Positions 30,479 to 41,915 are shown, numbered from the stretch's first letter. The stretch is 64,000 nucleotides of DNA from Vibrio hannami (GCF_029589055.1 NZ_JARQZP010000002.1:1-64000); one strand, 5' to 3'. Notes: generated by a model not told the origin, from the sequence alone. Program-made: numbers and translations.

Positions 30479-30511
30479 TGACAATGAATATTGAATCGGT
30501 CATAGGTTAAT

Positions 30512-31075
30512 ATGAACTTCGCTCGAATAATCTACTCACTGCTGATCATTATTTCTGCATACTCTGCCTATTACCTTTATCTGGGCAGACAGGAGCAGAA
30601 TATCCAGATCACGCCCGATCTGGAGCTACCCACTTTAAGCGGCAAAAATGTAGAAAACATCAGCTACAACGACAAAGGTATCCGTAGCTATCGAGTTACT
30701 GCAAAAAACCTAGATCATTTCGCTAAAAGTGGTGACACCGTTTTTGAATACCCGGTTTTATATGTATTTAAAGAAGGAAAAGTTGAAGAGTGGGAAATAA
30801 ACGCAGATCGTGGTGTACTAGATAAAAAACACGTATTGCGATTATATGGTAATGTGTTAGCGAAAAACCTGTTACCAGATGCCAGCTTTGATACCATGGC
30901 AACAGACGAATTGCTAATTCATCTAGACAACCGGGATTTTTGGGCAGACAACCCTGTGTTACTTGTGGGCCCACAGTTTGAAACAAAAGGGCAGGCGATG
31001 AAAGGAAACTTCGGTGAAAACGTCGCAACCCTATATAACAATGTACAAGGTAGATATGAAACTCTCACACCTTAG
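30512..31075 (+). CDS. lptC: LPS export protein LptC
   Basis: A 187-residue inner-membrane protein. A single N-terminal helix (IIYSLLIIISAYSAYYLYL) anchors a periplasmic beta-jellyroll that takes LPS from LptB2FG to LptA. Features: YRVTAKNLDHF, EEWEINADRGVLD, LYGNVLAKN. The 3' end overlaps lptA by 20 bases. The gene follows kdsD directly. Confidence 0.93.
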   Translation: MNFARIIYSLLIIISAYSAYYLYLGRQEQNIQITPDLELPTLSGKNVENISYNDKGIRSYRVTAKNLDHFAKSGDTVFEYPVLYVFKEGKVEEWEINADRGVLDKKHVLRLYGNVLAKNLLPDASFDTMATDELLIHLDNRDFWADNPVLLVGPQFETKGQAMKGNFGENVATLYNNVQGRYETLTP

Positions 31076-31556
31076 TCTTATTGCTTGTCTATTCACAGCA
31101 ACGAATGCGTTCGCACTTTCGAGCGATTCAGAGCAACCTATTTATATTGATTCAGACTCACAACATCTGGATATGAAAAGTAATAAAGTCACCTTTATAG
31201 GTGATGTAAAGCTTAAACAAGGCAGTATTAACATCAATGCTGATAAGGTCATTGTTATCCGTAGCCCGGTTGATGACACGCTTAAAGAGATTGAAGGCTA
31301 CGGCGAACCAGCCACATTTTCTCAGTTGACCGACGAAGGCAAAACATTGAAAGGCAGAGCGAAAGAGCTCTACTACAACGTTGATGACGATCAGCTAACC
31401 ATGCTCAAAGAGGCGGTTCTTGCCCAAGATGAAAGTACCATCCAGGGCGAAAAGATTACTTATAAGATTACATCTCAGAAGCTGACTGCTGACGGCGGTC
31501 AGGGAGAAACGAAGAAGCGAGTATCGACCGTTCTTCAACCAACACAAAAGCAGTGA
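31056..31556 (+). CDS. lptA: LPS transport periplasmic protein LptA
   Basis: A 166-residue periplasmic bridge protein. Signal peptide [20 protein letters not shown], then the OstA-like jellyroll ([39 protein letters not shown]). ATG 31056 has AAGGTAG as ribosome site; the frame reaches upstream to 31014 inside lptC but the signal peptide fixes the start. It sits 1 base from lptB. Confidence 0.94.
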   Translation: MKLSHLSLIACLFTATNAFALSSDSEQPIYIDSDSQHLDMKSNKVTFIGDVKLKQGSININADKVIVIRSPVDDTLKEIEGYGEPATFSQLTDEGKTLKGRAKELYYNVDDDQLTMLKEAVLAQDESTIQGEKITYKITSQKLTADGGQGETKKRVSTVLQPTQKQ

Positions 31557-31557
31557 T

Positions 31558-32283
31558 ATGGCAGTACTAAAAGCAGAACATTTAGCTAAGAGCTACAAAA
31601 ACCGAAAAGTCGTTGCTGATGTAAGCCTGAAAGTTGAGTCAGGCCAGATTGTTGGCCTTCTAGGCCCAAACGGAGCAGGTAAAACCACCTCTTTTTACAT
31701 GATTGTTGGCCTGGTTGCCCGAGATGAAGGGAAGATCCTTATCGATGATAACGATATCAGTGTTCTTCCTATGCATAGCCGATCCCGAATGGGGATTGGT
31801 TATCTTCCTCAGGAAGCATCGATCTTCAGAAAGCTATCGGTTGAAGATAATATCATGGCGGTTCTGCAGACCCGTAGCGAGTTGAGCAGAGAAGATCGTC
31901 AGGACAGAATGGAAGACCTGCTGGACGAGTTTAACATTCAACATATTCGTAAAAGTAATGGTATGGCACTTTCTGGTGGTGAGCGACGCCGCGTAGAAAT
32001 TGCAAGGGCACTGGCAGCAAACCCACAGTTTATCTTGCTGGATGAACCATTTGCAGGTGTTGACCCGATATCCGTTATTGATATAAAAAAGATCATCGAG
32101 CACTTAAGAGATCGCGGACTTGGCGTACTGATCACCGACCACAATGTAAGGGAGACCCTGGATGTATGTGAAAGAGCGTACATTGTAAGTCAGGGACATT
32201 TGATCGCAGAAGGCACTCCAGAGCAGGTGCTTGCTAACGAGCAGGTGAAACAGGTTTATCTGGGTGAACAGTTCCGACTATGA
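31558..32283 (+). CDS. lptB: LPS export ABC transporter ATPase LptB
   Basis: A 241-residue ABC ATPase. Walker A GPNGAGKT at 36-43, signature LSGGERRR, Walker [14 protein letters not shown], switch His in ITDHNV. It powers LPS extraction with LptFG. Length usual. It is the last gene of the lptCAB run; rpoN follows after 122 bases. Confidence 0.97.
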   Translation: MAVLKAEHLAKSYKNRKVVADVSLKVESGQIVGLLGPNGAGKTTSFYMIVGLVARDEGKILIDDNDISVLPMHSRSRMGIGYLPQEASIFRKLSVEDNIMAVLQTRSELSREDRQDRMEDLLDEFNIQHIRKSNGMALSGGERRRVEIARALAANPQFILLDEPFAGVDPISVIDIKKIIEHLRDRGLGVLITDHNVRETLDVCERAYIVSQGHLIAEGTPEQVLANEQVKQVYLGEQFRL

Positions 32284-32405
32284 TTCGAAAATGAAACAAT
32301 ACTAAGTTGCTCTCAGTTTGTTAGCTGAAAATGCATAATACGAGAACTTAGTTATATACTTAAAGTGTAAACACGGAAAAAGAAGAACAAGGTAGTACAT
32401 ACTGA

Positions 32406-33878
32406 ATGAAACCTTCATTACAACTCAAGCTAGGTCAACAATTAGCGATGACTCCGCAGTTACAGCAAGCGATACGTCTGCTGCAACTGTCCACACTGGA
32501 TCTACAACAAGAGATTCAGGAAGCACTTGAGTCAAACCCACTACTTGATGTCGATGAAGGTCAAGAAGACACGCCTGCTGACGAATCTGCAAAATCAAAA
32601 GAAGAAACCGCTTCTGCAGAGCAAGCAGATGAACATGCGTCTGAGCCGGATGCGCCTGATAGCTCAGAAGTTATCGAGAAATCTGAATTAAGTGACGACC
32701 TGGAAATAGATGCGTCATGGGATGATGTTTATAGCGCTAACACTGGCAATACGGGCATTGCTCTTGATGATGATATGCCTGTTTATCAGGGCGAAACCAC
32801 CCAAAGCCTGCAAGATTACCTTCTATGGCAACTTGATTTAACACCTTTCTCAGATACCGATCGTACCATCGCCACGGCTATTATCGATGCTGTAGATAAC
32901 TTTGGTTACCTTACTCTTTCGGCAGAAGATATCCTTGAAAGCCTCAATATAGAAGATGTCGAGCTTGATGAAGTCGAAGCCGTTCTGAAGCGTATTCAGC
33001 AGTTTGACCCATTGGGTGTAGCCTCTCGCAACCTGCAAGAGTGCCTGCTATTGCAACTCGCTACGTTCCCGGAAGATACACCATGGCTACAGGAAGCAAA
33101 ACTGATCCTTGAGAACCATATCGATCAACTGGGTAACCGTGACTACAAGCTAATCATCAAAGAAAGCAAAATTAAAGAAGCAGAGTTAAAAGAAGTGATG
33201 ACTCTGATTCAGCAGCTTGATCCAAGGCCAGGAAGCAGCATCACACCCGATGAAACCGAGTACGTTATTCCTGACGTTTCCGTATTTAAAGATAAGGGTA
33301 AATGGACGGTTGCTATCAACCCAGACAGCGTTCCAAGACTAAAAGTAAATCAGCACTACGCCTCACTCGGAAAAGGAAATAGTGCCGATAGCCAGTTTAT
33401 TAAGAGCAACCTTCAGGAAGCTAAGTGGCTAATCAAAAGTCTGGAAAGCAGAAATGAGACTTTACTCAAAGTTGCTCGTTGCATTGTTGAACATCAACAG
33501 GATTTCTTTGAATATGGTGAGGAAGCGATGAAACCGATGGTGCTCAACGACATCGCTTTGGCAGTAGATATGCACGAGTCGACTATTTCAAGGGTAACGA
33601 CTCAGAAATTTATGCACACACCAAGAGGTATTTTCGAGCTTAAGTATTTCTTCTCTAGCCATGTAAGCACGGATAATGGCGGGGAATGTTCATCAACAGC
33701 AATTCGAGCCTTGATCAAGAAGTTAGTGGCAGCAGAGAACACTGCTAAACCACTTAGTGATAGCAAGATTGCTGCATTATTGGCTGACCAGGGGATAAAG
33801 GTCGCACGTCGTACTATTGCGAAATACAGAGAGTCTCTGGGCATTGCCCCTTCCAGCCAGCGTAAACGCCTGCTTTAG
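32406..33878 (+). CDS. rpoN: RNA polymerase sigma-54 factor
   Basis: A 490-residue sigma factor for enhancer-dependent promoters (nitrogen, flagella and others in vibrios). The N-terminal Gln-rich activator-contact region ([21 protein letters not shown]), an acidic region II (about 50-110), the core-binding domain, and the RpoN box [10 protein letters not shown] near the end are all visible. Length matches. It leads rpoN-hpf-ptsN-rapZ-ptsO. Confidence 0.98.
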   Translation: MKPSLQLKLGQQLAMTPQLQQAIRLLQLSTLDLQQEIQEALESNPLLDVDEGQEDTPADESAKSKEETASAEQADEHASEPDAPDSSEVIEKSELSDDLEIDASWDDVYSANTGNTGIALDDDMPVYQGETTQSLQDYLLWQLDLTPFSDTDRTIATAIIDAVDNFGYLTLSAEDILESLNIEDVELDEVEAVLKRIQQFDPLGVASRNLQECLLLQLATFPEDTPWLQEAKLILENHIDQLGNRDYKLIIKESKIKEAELKEVMTLIQQLDPRPGSSITPDETEYVIPDVSVFKDKGKWTVAINPDSVPRLKVNQHYASLGKGNSADSQFIKSNLQEAKWLIKSLESRNETLLKVARCIVEHQQDFFEYGEEAMKPMVLNDIALAVDMHESTISRVTTQKFMHTPRGIFELKYFFSSHVSTDNGGECSSTAIRALIKKLVAAENTAKPLSDSKIAALLADQGIKVARRTIAKYRESLGIAPSSQRKRLL

Positions 33879-33902
33879 GCAGCACAACAAGAAGGAAAGT
33901 CT

Positions 33903-34190
33903 ATGCAAATCAATATTAAAGGCCATAACGTTGATCTTACAGATTCAATGCAGGACTACGTTCATTCTAAGTTTCAGAAGCTTGAACGATTTTTTGATCA
34001 TATCACCAACGTCCATGTGATTTTACGCGTAGAAAAAATGAACCAAATTGCCGAAGCAACGCTTCATGTTAGTCAGGGAGACATCCACGCAACAGCTCAA
34101 GACGAGAATATGTATGCATCTATTGATGCACTTGTTGATAAACTCGTACGTCAACTTAGCAAACACAAAGAAAAATTAAATAGTCATTAG
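33903..34190 (+). CDS. hpf: Ribosome hibernation promoting factor
   Basis: A 95-residue short-type HPF. It binds the 30S subunit and helps form inactive 100S ribosomes in stationary phase. MQINIKGHNVDLTDSMQDYVHSKFQKLERFF and the IHATAQDENMYASIDALVDKL strand-helix part are diagnostic (shown in pieces across residues 1-80). Second gene after rpoN, with AAGGAAAG as ribosome site. No long C-terminal dimerisation domain. Confidence 0.95.
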   Translation: MQINIKGHNVDLTDSMQDYVHSKFQKLERFFDHITNVHVILRVEKMNQIAEATLHVSQGDIHATAQDENMYASIDALVDKLVRQLSKHKEKLNSH

Positions 34191-34192
34191 TT

Positions 34193-34636
34193 ATGCAAAT
34201 TAGCGATGTACTGACACTGGACTGCACGAAGAGTGCGGTCCAATGTTCTAGTAAAAAACGTGCTCTGGAAATCATCAGTCAAATAGCTGCAGAGCATAGT
34301 GGGCAGAGTTCAACAGAACTGTTTGAATGTATGCTCAACCGTGAAAAAATGGGTAGCACTGGTATTGGCAACGGCATTGCCATTCCCCACGCACGAATGT
34401 TCTCATGTGACCAGGCAATCGCCGTTCTACTCCAATGTGAAGAACCAATCGAGTTCGACGCTATCGATAACAAGCCCGTAGACCTACTCTTTGCTCTTCT
34501 GGTACCTGATGCTCAATGCAAAGAACACCTGAAAACCCTTTCCTCTATGGCTGAACGCCTTAATGATAAACAGACTCTGAAGATGCTTAGAAAAGCCAAA
34601 AGCGACAAAGAGCTGTTCGACATCATGACAAACTAA
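34193..34636 (+). CDS. ptsN: PTS nitrogen regulatory protein EIIA-Ntr
   Basis: A 147-residue EIIA-type protein. The phosphorylated His66 lies in AIPHARMF, in the pattern of fructose-type EIIA domains. In the nitrogen PTS it receives phosphate from NPr and in other bacteria controls potassium transport and cell-envelope stress. It starts 2 bases after the hpf stop codon; rapZ and ptsO follow. Confidence 0.96.
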   Translation: MQISDVLTLDCTKSAVQCSSKKRALEIISQIAAEHSGQSSTELFECMLNREKMGSTGIGNGIAIPHARMFSCDQAIAVLLQCEEPIEFDAIDNKPVDLLFALLVPDAQCKEHLKTLSSMAERLNDKQTLKMLRKAKSDKELFDIMTN

Positions 34637-34649
34637 GATGAGCTAAACA

Positions 34650-35528
34650 ATGCAACTAAGTGAGAAGACCAGGCTTATTATCGTAAGCGGGCAGTCCGGA
34701 GCCGGTAAAAGTGTCGCCTTACGCGTACTGGAAGACCTTGGTTACTACTGCGTTGATAATCTTCCAGTAGATTTGCTGCAACAATTTCTTGCTTCGATAA
34801 AGGGAAGTAAGCAAAACGTTGCGGTTAGCATTGATATTCGCAACCTCCCAAATAACCCAGATCTGCTTCAAGGCACAATATCACAACTGAAGAACTTGTC
34901 TGATTTAACGGTTATCTTTCTGGATGCAAGTCAGGAAACCCTTTTAAAACGGTACAGTGAGACCCGACGCCTTCACCCTTTGTCACAAGGGGACGACAAA
35001 TTAACCCTTCAACAAGCTATTGAGAAAGAACGGCAACTGCTTGAAGAGTTAAAAGAGCAAGCTGATCTGGTACTGGATAGCAGTAATCAGTCTCTTCACG
35101 ATCTTAGCGAAACCGTTCGGATGAGAGTTCTGGGAAAAGAAAGCAAAGAGCTGGTTATGGTCTTTGAATCCTTTGGATTTAAATACGGTATTCCAACAGA
35201 TGCAGACTACGTATTCGACGTGCGTTTTCTACCAAATCCTCACTGGGAGCCATCACTCAGACCTTTAACCGGTCTTGACGGTCCTATAAAAAACTTCCTC
35301 TCTTCACATAACTCCGTTGTCGATTTTCAGAGTGATATACAAAAGTTTGTTGAAAAATGGTTACCTCTGTTGGAGAAAAACAATCGTAGCTATCTTACGA
35401 TAGCGATAGGTTGTACCGGAGGTAAACACCGCTCTGTGTATCTTACTCAGCAGATTGGGCAATACTTCCGGGATAAAGGAAACCAGGTACTTATCAGGCA
35501 TAAGTCTCTGGAAAAGCACCATAAGTAG
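34650..35528 (+). CDS. rapZ: RNase adapter protein RapZ
   Basis: A 292-residue protein. Walker A GQSGAGKS is at 14-21; the C-terminal domain has [15 protein letters not shown]. In E. coli it guides RNase E to the sRNA GlmZ and so controls glucosamine-6-phosphate synthase. It lies in the nitrogen-PTS cluster as in other gammaproteobacteria. Length close to E. coli RapZ (284). Confidence 0.96.
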   Translation: MQLSEKTRLIIVSGQSGAGKSVALRVLEDLGYYCVDNLPVDLLQQFLASIKGSKQNVAVSIDIRNLPNNPDLLQGTISQLKNLSDLTVIFLDASQETLLKRYSETRRLHPLSQGDDKLTLQQAIEKERQLLEELKEQADLVLDSSNQSLHDLSETVRMRVLGKESKELVMVFESFGFKYGIPTDADYVFDVRFLPNPHWEPSLRPLTGLDGPIKNFLSSHNSVVDFQSDIQKFVEKWLPLLEKNNRSYLTIAIGCTGGKHRSVYLTQQIGQYFRDKGNQVLIRHKSLEKHHK

Positions 35529-35540
35529 TAGGTCTAATCT

Positions 35541-35816
35541 ATGCAACGCAGTAAAAAGGTTCTTATTCAGAACCGGTTGGGTTTACACGCCCGGGCGGCA
35601 GTAAAACTTGTTGAACTAGCACAAAGCTTCGATGCAGAAGTCACCGTAAGCAACGAAGAAAATAGAGAAATGGGTGCCGATAGCGTCATGGGTTTAATTA
35701 TGCTTGAATCAGCCCAGGGGCAGCATGTCACAGTCACAGCCAAGGGTTCGCAGGCAGAAGAAGCATTAGAGGCGGTTTGCCACCTGATTGAAGACAAATT
35801 TGAAGAAGCTGAATAG
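35541..35816 (+). CDS. ptsO: Phosphocarrier protein NPr
   Basis: A 91-residue HPr-like protein. The phosphorylated His16 is in [10 protein letters not shown]; the second conserved block [12 protein letters not shown] has replaced the Ser46 region of HPr in the NPr manner. It passes phosphate from EI-Ntr to PtsN. It ends the rpoN operon, and mgtE follows after 110-116 bases. Confidence 0.96.
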   Translation: MQRSKKVLIQNRLGLHARAAVKLVELAQSFDAEVTVSNEENREMGADSVMGLIMLESAQGQHVTVTAKGSQAEEALEAVCHLIEDKFEEAE

Positions 35817-35932
35817 CTTATCTTTGTCCTATTCCTGACTTTATTTAGTATATCGTCATAAGATTTTATTAAACTGGGTATAGAATTAAGATATTATTCA
35901 AACCATTAGTGAAATCGTAAAGGTAGGTGGGC

Positions 35933-37300
35933 ATGCTTGATCAGGTACAGGAAATCGAACAAACACCTGAAACCCATCAGATCCTTCAGGAAGTCACTGA
36001 AGCGTTAGATAACGGCCGCTTTGTACACGTTAGACGCCAACTTCAGGATATGGAACCTGAAGATATCGCACACCTCCTTGAAGCATCTCCCCGAAAATCA
36101 CGTGATGTCCTCTGGCAGTTAACCGACCCGGAAGATTACGGTGATATCCTCGATGAACTGAATGAAGACGTAAAAGACAGTCTTGTATCCAAAATGGCTC
36201 CGGAAAAGCTGGTCGAAGCTACCGAAGGCATGGATACCGATGACCTGGCGTCTGTCATTCGTAGCCTTCCTGACGATGTTTCTAGAGAAGTCCTTTCACA
36301 AATGGACATTGCCGATAGAAACCGCGTAGAGGAAGCCCTGTCTTATCCAGAAGATACCGCTGGCGGAATTATGAATACCGACGTGACCACGATTCGTGGT
36401 GACGTCGATGTAGATGTAGTTCTTCGCTATCTAAGAATGAAAGGCGAGCTGCCTGACGTAACGGATGCTCTTTACGTTATCGATGAAGATAGTCGCCTGA
36501 TTGGTCACCTTTCCCTAACCACTTTGATAACCACTCAGCCGGATGTTCAGGTCAGCGAAGTGATGGACGATGCCGATGAAGCGATTGCGGTTGATACTCC
36601 TGAATCAGATGTAGCAAGCCTGTTTGAACGTCGTGACTGGGTATCTGCTCCGGTAGTAGACGAAAACCAACACCTTGTAGGCAGAATAACCATCGACGAC
36701 GTGGTAGATATCATCCGTGAGGAAGGTGACCACTCGATGATGAGTATGGCGGGTATGGACGATGACGAAGATACCTTTGCGCCTGTATTCAAATCAGCGA
36801 GACGAAGAAGTGTCTGGCTTGGCGCGAACGTTCTTGCGGCTCTAGCTGCGGCCTCTGTTTCCAATATGTTTGAAGCAACGCTTGATCAGATGGCAGCGAT
36901 TGCTGTTTTGATGACTATTGTTCCTTCTATGGGGGGCGTTGCCGGCAACCAGACCGTTGCACTGGTAATACGTGGCCTGGCACTTGGTCAGATTGGTGAC
37001 AGTAACAAGAGAGAGCTTCTTCTGAAAGAAGCCGGAATCGGCCTTCTGAACGGTATCCTGTGGGCCTGTATTATTGGCGGTATTGTTGTGGTCTGGAAAG
37101 GTAACTGGCTTCTGGGTGGCATCATTTCAGCCGCTATGCTGACCAACCTTCTTGTCGCAGGTATTGCTGGCGTTGTTATACCGGTTATGCTTAAGAAGAT
37201 GAATATCGACCCTGCACTTGCTGGAGGTATGGCGTTAACTACGGTTACTGACGTAATTGGCCTGTCTGTCTTCCTCGGGCTTGCGACGATATTTATCTAA
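35933..37300 (+). CDS. mgtE: Magnesium transporter MgtE
   Basis: A 455-residue magnesium channel. An acidic N-terminal domain (LHQ/LEASPRKSRDVLWQL), a CBS pair (VITDALYVIDEDSRLIGHL and DWVSAPVVDENQHLVG), and five membrane helices (from about 290) with the selectivity motif GVAGNQTVAL. Mg2+ binding by the cytosolic domains closes the pore. ATG 35933 sits after AAGGTAGG; a GTG two codons upstream (35927) is the other option. No M-box-like leader is seen in the upstream 110 bases. Palindromic repeats follow. Confidence 0.95.
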   Translation: MLDQVQEIEQTPETHQILQEVTEALDNGRFVHVRRQLQDMEPEDIAHLLEASPRKSRDVLWQLTDPEDYGDILDELNEDVKDSLVSKMAPEKLVEATEGMDTDDLASVIRSLPDDVSREVLSQMDIADRNRVEEALSYPEDTAGGIMNTDVTTIRGDVDVDVVLRYLRMKGELPDVTDALYVIDEDSRLIGHLSLTTLITTQPDVQVSEVMDDADEAIAVDTPESDVASLFERRDWVSAPVVDENQHLVGRITIDDVVDIIREEGDHSMMSMAGMDDDEDTFAPVFKSARRRSVWLGANVLAALAAASVSNMFEATLDQMAAIAVLMTIVPSMGGVAGNQTVALVIRGLALGQIGDSNKRELLLKEAGIGLLNGILWACIIGGIVVVWKGNWLLGGIISAAMLTNLLVAGIAGVVIPVMLKKMNIDPALAGGMALTTVTDVIGLSVFLGLATIFI

Positions 37301-37453
37301 ACTCGTTCCAGCTAACACTCATTACCACGCTCCTGCGTGGTAATGCATACAGAAGTTGCATCTTATCCGCTGTTTTTTTTAAAGAAAAATATGCATTCCC
37401 ACGGGGACCGTGGGAACGAGGTAAGTAGACACTCCCACGGAAAACCTTGGGAG
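37301..37453. repeat. REP/BIME-like cluster, block 1
   Basis: Three palindromic units between mgtE and pmbA: 37321-37344 (ATTACCACGC/GCGTGGTAAT), 37396-37416 (TTCCCACGG/CCGTGGGAA), and 37432-37453 (CTCCCACGG/CCTTGGGAG). Units are flanked by ATGCAT and AACGAG in alternating orientations, as in BIME arrays moved by RAYT transposases. They could also stop the convergent transcripts. Confidence 0.8.
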
Positions 37454-37466
37454 ATTCGAAACGAAG

Positions 37467-38810
37467 TTACTCGCCAGCTACCTTCATTGATTCAAGCAGA
37501 ATAGAACCTGTCTGAATCTGAGAACGTGTTTCTACATCGTTGCCCACAGCAACAATTTGCTGGAACATATCTTTTAGGTTACCTGCGATAGTTACCTCAG
37601 AAACAGGGTATTTAATCTCTCCGTTTTCAACCCAGAAACCAGCCGCGCCGCGAGAATAGTCACCAGTCACGACATTTACACCCTGCCCCATCAACTCAGT
37701 TACTAGGAAGCCAGTATTCAACCCTTTCAGCATCTGTTCAAAGCTTTGACCTGTCGACTGTACAAACCAGTTGTGGATGCCACCAGCGTGCCCTGTAGGC
37801 GTCATATTCATTTTTCTTGCAGCATAGCTGGTCAGAAGGTAGGTAGAAAGAACACCGCTGTCGATGATCTGGCGGTCCTGAGTGGCTACACCTTCACTAT
37901 CAAATGGGCTAGATGCTAATCCTCTAAGTACATGGGGCTTTTCTTGAATGTTGAACCAGTCTGGTAGAATTTTTTGTCCCAGATGATCCAGCAAGAAGGA
38001 TGACTTCCTATATAGATTGCCACCACTGATAGCCATCACCAGGTGTCCCATCAGGCCTGTAGCGACGTCAGCAGCAAACATCACCGGAAGTTGTCCGGTT
38101 TTAAGTTTTTGCGCATCAAGACGGCTTACTGTTTTTTCTGCCGCTTTCAAGCCAACTGCTTCCGGAGTCCACAGGTCTTCTACCCGGCGAGAAACGGTGT
38201 AGCTGTAATCTCTTTCCATTACACCATTTTCACCTTCACCGATTACACAGCAGCTGACGCTGTGACGGCTGGACGGATAGCTAGCCAGCAAGCCATGACT
38301 ATTACCGTAAACCTTAACGCCATAGTGACTGTCGTAACTAGCACCGTCGCTCTGTTTAATTTTGTCACTAAACTCTAATGCTGCTTTTTCTGCCGCGATT
38401 GCAACTTCTGCAGCATGGTCCGGCTCTGGTTCATCAGGGTGAAACAGATCTAAATCTGGAATATTCTGAACCATCAACTCTTTAGGAGCAGGCCCCGCAT
38501 AAGGGTCTTCCGACGTATATTTGGCAATGTCCAGCGCGGCTTCAACTGTCTGAGTGATAGCTTTTTCGCTTAAATCAGATGTGGATGCACTGCCCTTTCG
38601 GTTTCCACGGTAAACCGTAATACCAAGCGCACCATCACTGTTAAACTCAACGTTTTCCACTTCACACATACGAGTAGAAACACTTAGCCCTGTTGTTTTT
38701 GTAATAGCGACTTCTGCTGCATCTGCGCTACCGGTAGCCAACTTAAGTGCTTTTTCGACTGCCGCTTCAAGCTCGACTCTCTGATGAGCAACCTGCTGTT
38801 TTACGTCCAT
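37467..38810 (-). CDS. pmbA: Metalloprotease subunit PmbA/TldE
   Basis: A 447-residue TldD/TldE family protein, the non-metal-binding half of the TldD-TldE protease that in E. coli cleaves unfolded peptides, microcin B17 precursor and CcdA. Seen are [35 protein letters not shown] and the C-terminal [18 protein letters not shown]. The HExxxH of TldD is absent, as expected for TldE. Divergent from darP; partner tldD is at 39640. Confidence 0.95.
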   Translation of the reverse strand: MDVKQQVAHQRVELEAAVEKALKLATGSADAAEVAITKTTGLSVSTRMCEVENVEFNSDGALGITVYRGNRKGSASTSDLSEKAITQTVEAALDIAKYTSEDPYAGPAPKELMVQNIPDLDLFHPDEPEPDHAAEVAIAAEKAALEFSDKIKQSDGASYDSHYGVKVYGNSHGLLASYPSSRHSVSCCVIGEGENGVMERDYSYTVSRRVEDLWTPEAVGLKAAEKTVSRLDAQKLKTGQLPVMFAADVATGLMGHLVMAISGGNLYRKSSFLLDHLGQKILPDWFNIQEKPHVLRGLASSPFDSEGVATQDRQIIDSGVLSTYLLTSYAARKMNMTPTGHAGGIHNWFVQSTGQSFEQMLKGLNTGFLVTELMGQGVNVVTGDYSRGAAGFWVENGEIKYPVSEVTIAGNLKDMFQQIVAVGNDVETRSQIQTGSILLESMKVAGE

Positions 38811-38926
38811 AATAACTTCTATTCTTCGATATATTTCCTTTAGGATAACAAGCTTTTCGCATTCTCCCCATAAATCTTGCTAAAATAGTGGAATATCTCT
38901 CCACATAAGTTGAAGAAAGAAGATAA

Positions 38927-39454
38927 ATGGCCAGAAAAAACCAAAAAGCCCCTTGGGAAGAGGAAGAAGAGATCATCTGGGTAAGTAAGACCGAGATGAA
39001 GAACGATATGGAAGACCTGCAGAAACTAGGTGAAGAGCTGGTAACGCTCAGACCTGCTGCACTTGAAAAGTTTCCGTTGACAGATGATCTGCGAGAAGCG
39101 ATTGCTGATGCACAGCGCTTTAAGAATGAAGCGAAACGCCGTCAACTTCAGTATATCGGCAAGCTGATGCGTAACATCGATCCAGAACCGATTCAGGCTG
39201 CGTTGGACAAGTTCCGCAATAAGCACTCGCAAGCTACTGCTGAGCTACATAAGCTGGAACAGTTACGTGACAAACTAGTTGAAGAGGGTGATTCAGTAAT
39301 CAATGAGATTCTTGAAACGTACCCTTCAGCAGACAGACAGCGACTACGTCAGCTATATCTGCAAGCGAATCGTGAGAAGAAGGCGAATAAACCACCAAAA
39401 GCGTATCGTGAAATCTTCCAGATGCTTAAAGAGTTGAGTGACGAAGAGAGCTAA
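38927..39454 (+). CDS. darP: Ribosome-associated protein DarP (YjgA)
   Basis: A 175-residue, charged, helical protein of the DUF615 family, which promotes late 50S ribosome assembly in E. coli. Seen are [33 protein letters not shown] and [15 protein letters not shown]. Length usual. It is monocistronic and bracketed by palindromic repeats. Confidence 0.93.
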   Translation: MARKNQKAPWEEEEEIIWVSKTEMKNDMEDLQKLGEELVTLRPAALEKFPLTDDLREAIADAQRFKNEAKRRQLQYIGKLMRNIDPEPIQAALDKFRNKHSQATAELHKLEQLRDKLVEEGDSVINEILETYPSADRQRLRQLYLQANREKKANKPPKAYREIFQMLKELSDEES

Positions 39455-39466
39455 TTGAAGCCTGAT

Positions 39467-39620
39467 ATGCATTCCCACGGGGACAGTGGGAACGAATAAT
39501 GCTCACCTTAATCTAGTTCCCACGCTCCTGCGTGGGAATTCATACTGATCTGAAAAGAATAATCAATAAGACTAACTATTACAGTGAGATAGGCATTCCC
39601 ACTGGGACCGTGGGAACGAG
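39467..39620. repeat. REP/BIME-like cluster, block 2
   Basis: Three units of the same family as block 1 lie between the convergent darP and tldD ends: 39467-39496, 39516-39545 and 39591-39620. The outer two are in one orientation (ATGCATTCCCAC...GGGAACGA) and the middle one is inverted (GTTCCCACGC...GCGTGGGAAT). Confidence 0.85.
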
Positions 39621-39639
39621 ATATTGATTGCAAACACAA

Positions 39640-41085
39640 TCACTCCGTGCCACCCACGGTAATTGAATCCAGCTTCAGTGTCGGCTGACCAACGCCCACA
39701 GGAACACTCTGTCCTGCTTTGCCACAAACACCTACACCACGGTCTATACTAAGGTCATTACCAACCATTGACACCTGCTGCATCGCTTCGATACCAGAGC
39801 CAATCAACGTAGCCCCTTTCACCGGACGTGTCACTTTACCATCTTCGATTAAGTAAGCTTCAGAAGTTGAGAACACAAACTTACCGGAAGTGATATCTAC
39901 CTGACCGCCGCCAAAGTTCGGTGCATACAATCCCTTTTTAACGGTTGAGATTATTTCCTCCGGAGAGTGCTCACCCGGAAGCATATAAGTATTGGTCATG
40001 CGAGGCATAGGAAGATGTGCGTATGACTCTCTACGGCCGTTACCGGTAGGATTCACACCCATCAGACGAGCATTCATTTTATCTTGCATGTAGCCTTTCA
40101 GAACGCCATTTTCGATAAGCGTATTGTAGTTGCCTTCAACACCCTCATCATCGATGTTCATAGAACCACGGCGATCAGACATAGTGCCATCATCAACAAT
40201 GGTACATAGTTCAGACGTCACCTTCTCACCGACTTTTCCTGAGAAGACAGAAGATCCTTTGCGGTTAAAATCACCTTCAAGGCCATGCCCTACCGCTTCA
40301 TGCAATAAAACGCCCGGCCAGCCAGAGCCTAATACCACTGGCATTGCACCTGCCGGAGCAGCATCTGCCTCAAGGTTTACTAAAGCCTGTCTTATTGCTT
40401 CATCAGCATAGAAGAATGCGACCTTCTTACCATCCTGCTCTTCAAGGAATCTTTCGTAGGTGTATCGGCCACCACCACCAGAACTTCCTCGTTCACGTCG
40501 TTCACCTTTTGTTGCAAGCACAGTGATCGACAATCTTACTAATGGACGAATATCTGCGGCATAAGTACCATCGGTTGCTGCAACCAGTACCTGTTCGTAA
40601 ACACCGCTTAAGCTGACGGAAACTTCCTGCACTAACGGCTCTTTGGTACGAATGTACACATCAAGCTCTTTAAGAAGGTCTATTTTTTGTTGCTTCTCCA
40701 GGCTCTCAAGTGGGTTGTCTGCACTGTAGATAGTCTGATTTGAATTACGAGAAAACGCCTTAACCTGAGCATTTTGTCCTGCCTTCGCAATACCTCTGGC
40801 TGCTACGGCACTTTGCATCAGACTCTCTGACTCAATCTGATCTGAGTAAGCAAAACCTGTTTTTTCTCCGGCAACAGCTCGTACACCAACGCCCTGGTCA
40901 ATGTTGAAAGAGCCATCTTTGATGATGCTATCTTCAAGAACCAGAGACTCGTGCCAGCTAGACTGAAAATAGATATCTGCGTAATCAATCTGGCGGGTAG
41001 CAATAGCAGAAAGTGTATCCGCAACATTTTGCTCCGTTAAGCCAGTTGGTGAAAGAAGTGCCTGTTCTACACGAGTTATGGTCAT
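39640..41085 (-). CDS. tldD: Metalloprotease subunit TldD
   Basis: A 481-residue partner of PmbA/TldE. The metal-binding HEAVGH (262-267) fits HExxx[23 protein letters not shown] and the C-terminal [18 protein letters not shown] are typical. It forms the zinc-dependent TldD/E protease. It follows nit by 11 bases and is the last gene of the long mreB-tldD run. Confidence 0.96.
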   Translation of the reverse strand: MTITRVEQALLSPTGLTEQNVADTLSAIATRQIDYADIYFQSSWHESLVLEDSIIKDGSFNIDQGVGVRAVAGEKTGFAYSDQIESESLMQSAVAARGIAKAGQNAQVKAFSRNSNQTIYSADNPLESLEKQQKIDLLKELDVYIRTKEPLVQEVSVSLSGVYEQVLVAATDGTYAADIRPLVRLSITVLATKGERRERGSSGGGGRYTYERFLEEQDGKKVAFFYADEAIRQALVNLEADAAPAGAMPVVLGSGWPGVLLHEAVGHGLEGDFNRKGSSVFSGKVGEKVTSELCTIVDDGTMSDRRGSMNIDDEGVEGNYNTLIENGVLKGYMQDKMNARLMGVNPTGNGRRESYAHLPMPRMTNTYMLPGEHSPEEIISTVKKGLYAPNFGGGQVDITSGKFVFSTSEAYLIEDGKVTRPVKGATLIGSGIEAMQQVSMVGNDLSIDRGVGVCGKAGQSVPVGVGQPTLKLDSITVGGTE

Positions 41086-41096
41086 TGTATACCTTA

Positions 41097-41915
41097 TTAA
41101 CTTTTTAGAATTGAGGTGAAACGAGCGTGCTCTGCTAATGGCATATTGGCACGAACAGTCTTTGTTATATTGTGATCAATGTCAGCTACGAGAACTCCTG
41201 ACTTCTGATCAAGTTTCATTACTACATTTCCCCACGGGTCGATAATCATCGAATGCCCCCAGGTTTCTCTATTGCATGGGTGAACACCACCTTGTCCGCT
41301 GGCAATAATCCAGCATTGGGTTTCTATCGCTCTTGATCTTAGTAGGGTTTCCCAATGTGCTTTTCCTGTAGTCGCGGTAAAAGCAGCAGGAACCAGAATA
41401 ACATTGGCTCCCTGTTTACGTAGCTCAGAGTACATATGTGGAAAACGGACATCATAGCAAATAGATAGTCCTACCCGGCCAATATCAGTGTCTACCAGCG
41501 AAAGACGATTCCCAGCGGCAAATGTTTCGGACTCACGATACCTTGAATGATTATCCGCCACATCTACATCAAACATATGCAGCTTATCGTAATAATCGAC
41601 GAGCTCACCGTCCGGACTGTAAACCAGTGTAGTCGTGGTGACTCTTTGCTCCTGACGAATTGGCATACTTCCTATAACTAACCAGAGCTGATACTTTTTT
41701 GCCAGTTGAGATAAAGAGCGTTGGATGACTCCCTCACCGAAAATTTCAGCATGCTTATGGTAGTCAATTTTGTTTCCAAAAACGATAGAGTTCTCAGGAG
41801 TGAGTACTAACTTAACACCCGACTTAGAAAGCACATCGAGCTGTTTATCAATATAGGCAAGGTTGTCCTTGGGGTCAGGCCCCGAAGTCATCTGAATAAT
41901 TCCGACTTTACTCAT
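41097..41915 (-). CDS. Carbon-nitrogen hydrolase (Nit1/omega-amidase type)
   Basis: A 272-residue nitrilase-superfamily enzyme with the Glu-Lys-Cys triad: Glu in LTPENSI, Lys in [10 protein letters not shown], and Cys in [11 protein letters not shown]. The pattern YDKLHMFDV is that of Nit1-like deaminated-glutathione amidases, which repair glutathione made faulty by transamination. It overlaps yhdP by 4 bases and precedes tldD, the common order in vibrios. Confidence 0.9.
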   Translation of the reverse strand: MSKVGIIQMTSGPDPKDNLAYIDKQLDVLSKSGVKLVLTPENSIVFGNKIDYHKHAEIFGEGVIQRSLSQLAKKYQLWLVIGSMPIRQEQRVTTTTLVYSPDGELVDYYDKLHMFDVDVADNHSRYRESETFAAGNRLSLVDTDIGRVGLSICYDVRFPHMYSELRKQGANVILVPAAFTATTGKAHWETLLRSRAIETQCWIIASGQGGVHPCNRETWGHSMIIDPWGNVVMKLDQKSGVLVADIDHNITKTVRANMPLAEHARFTSILKS

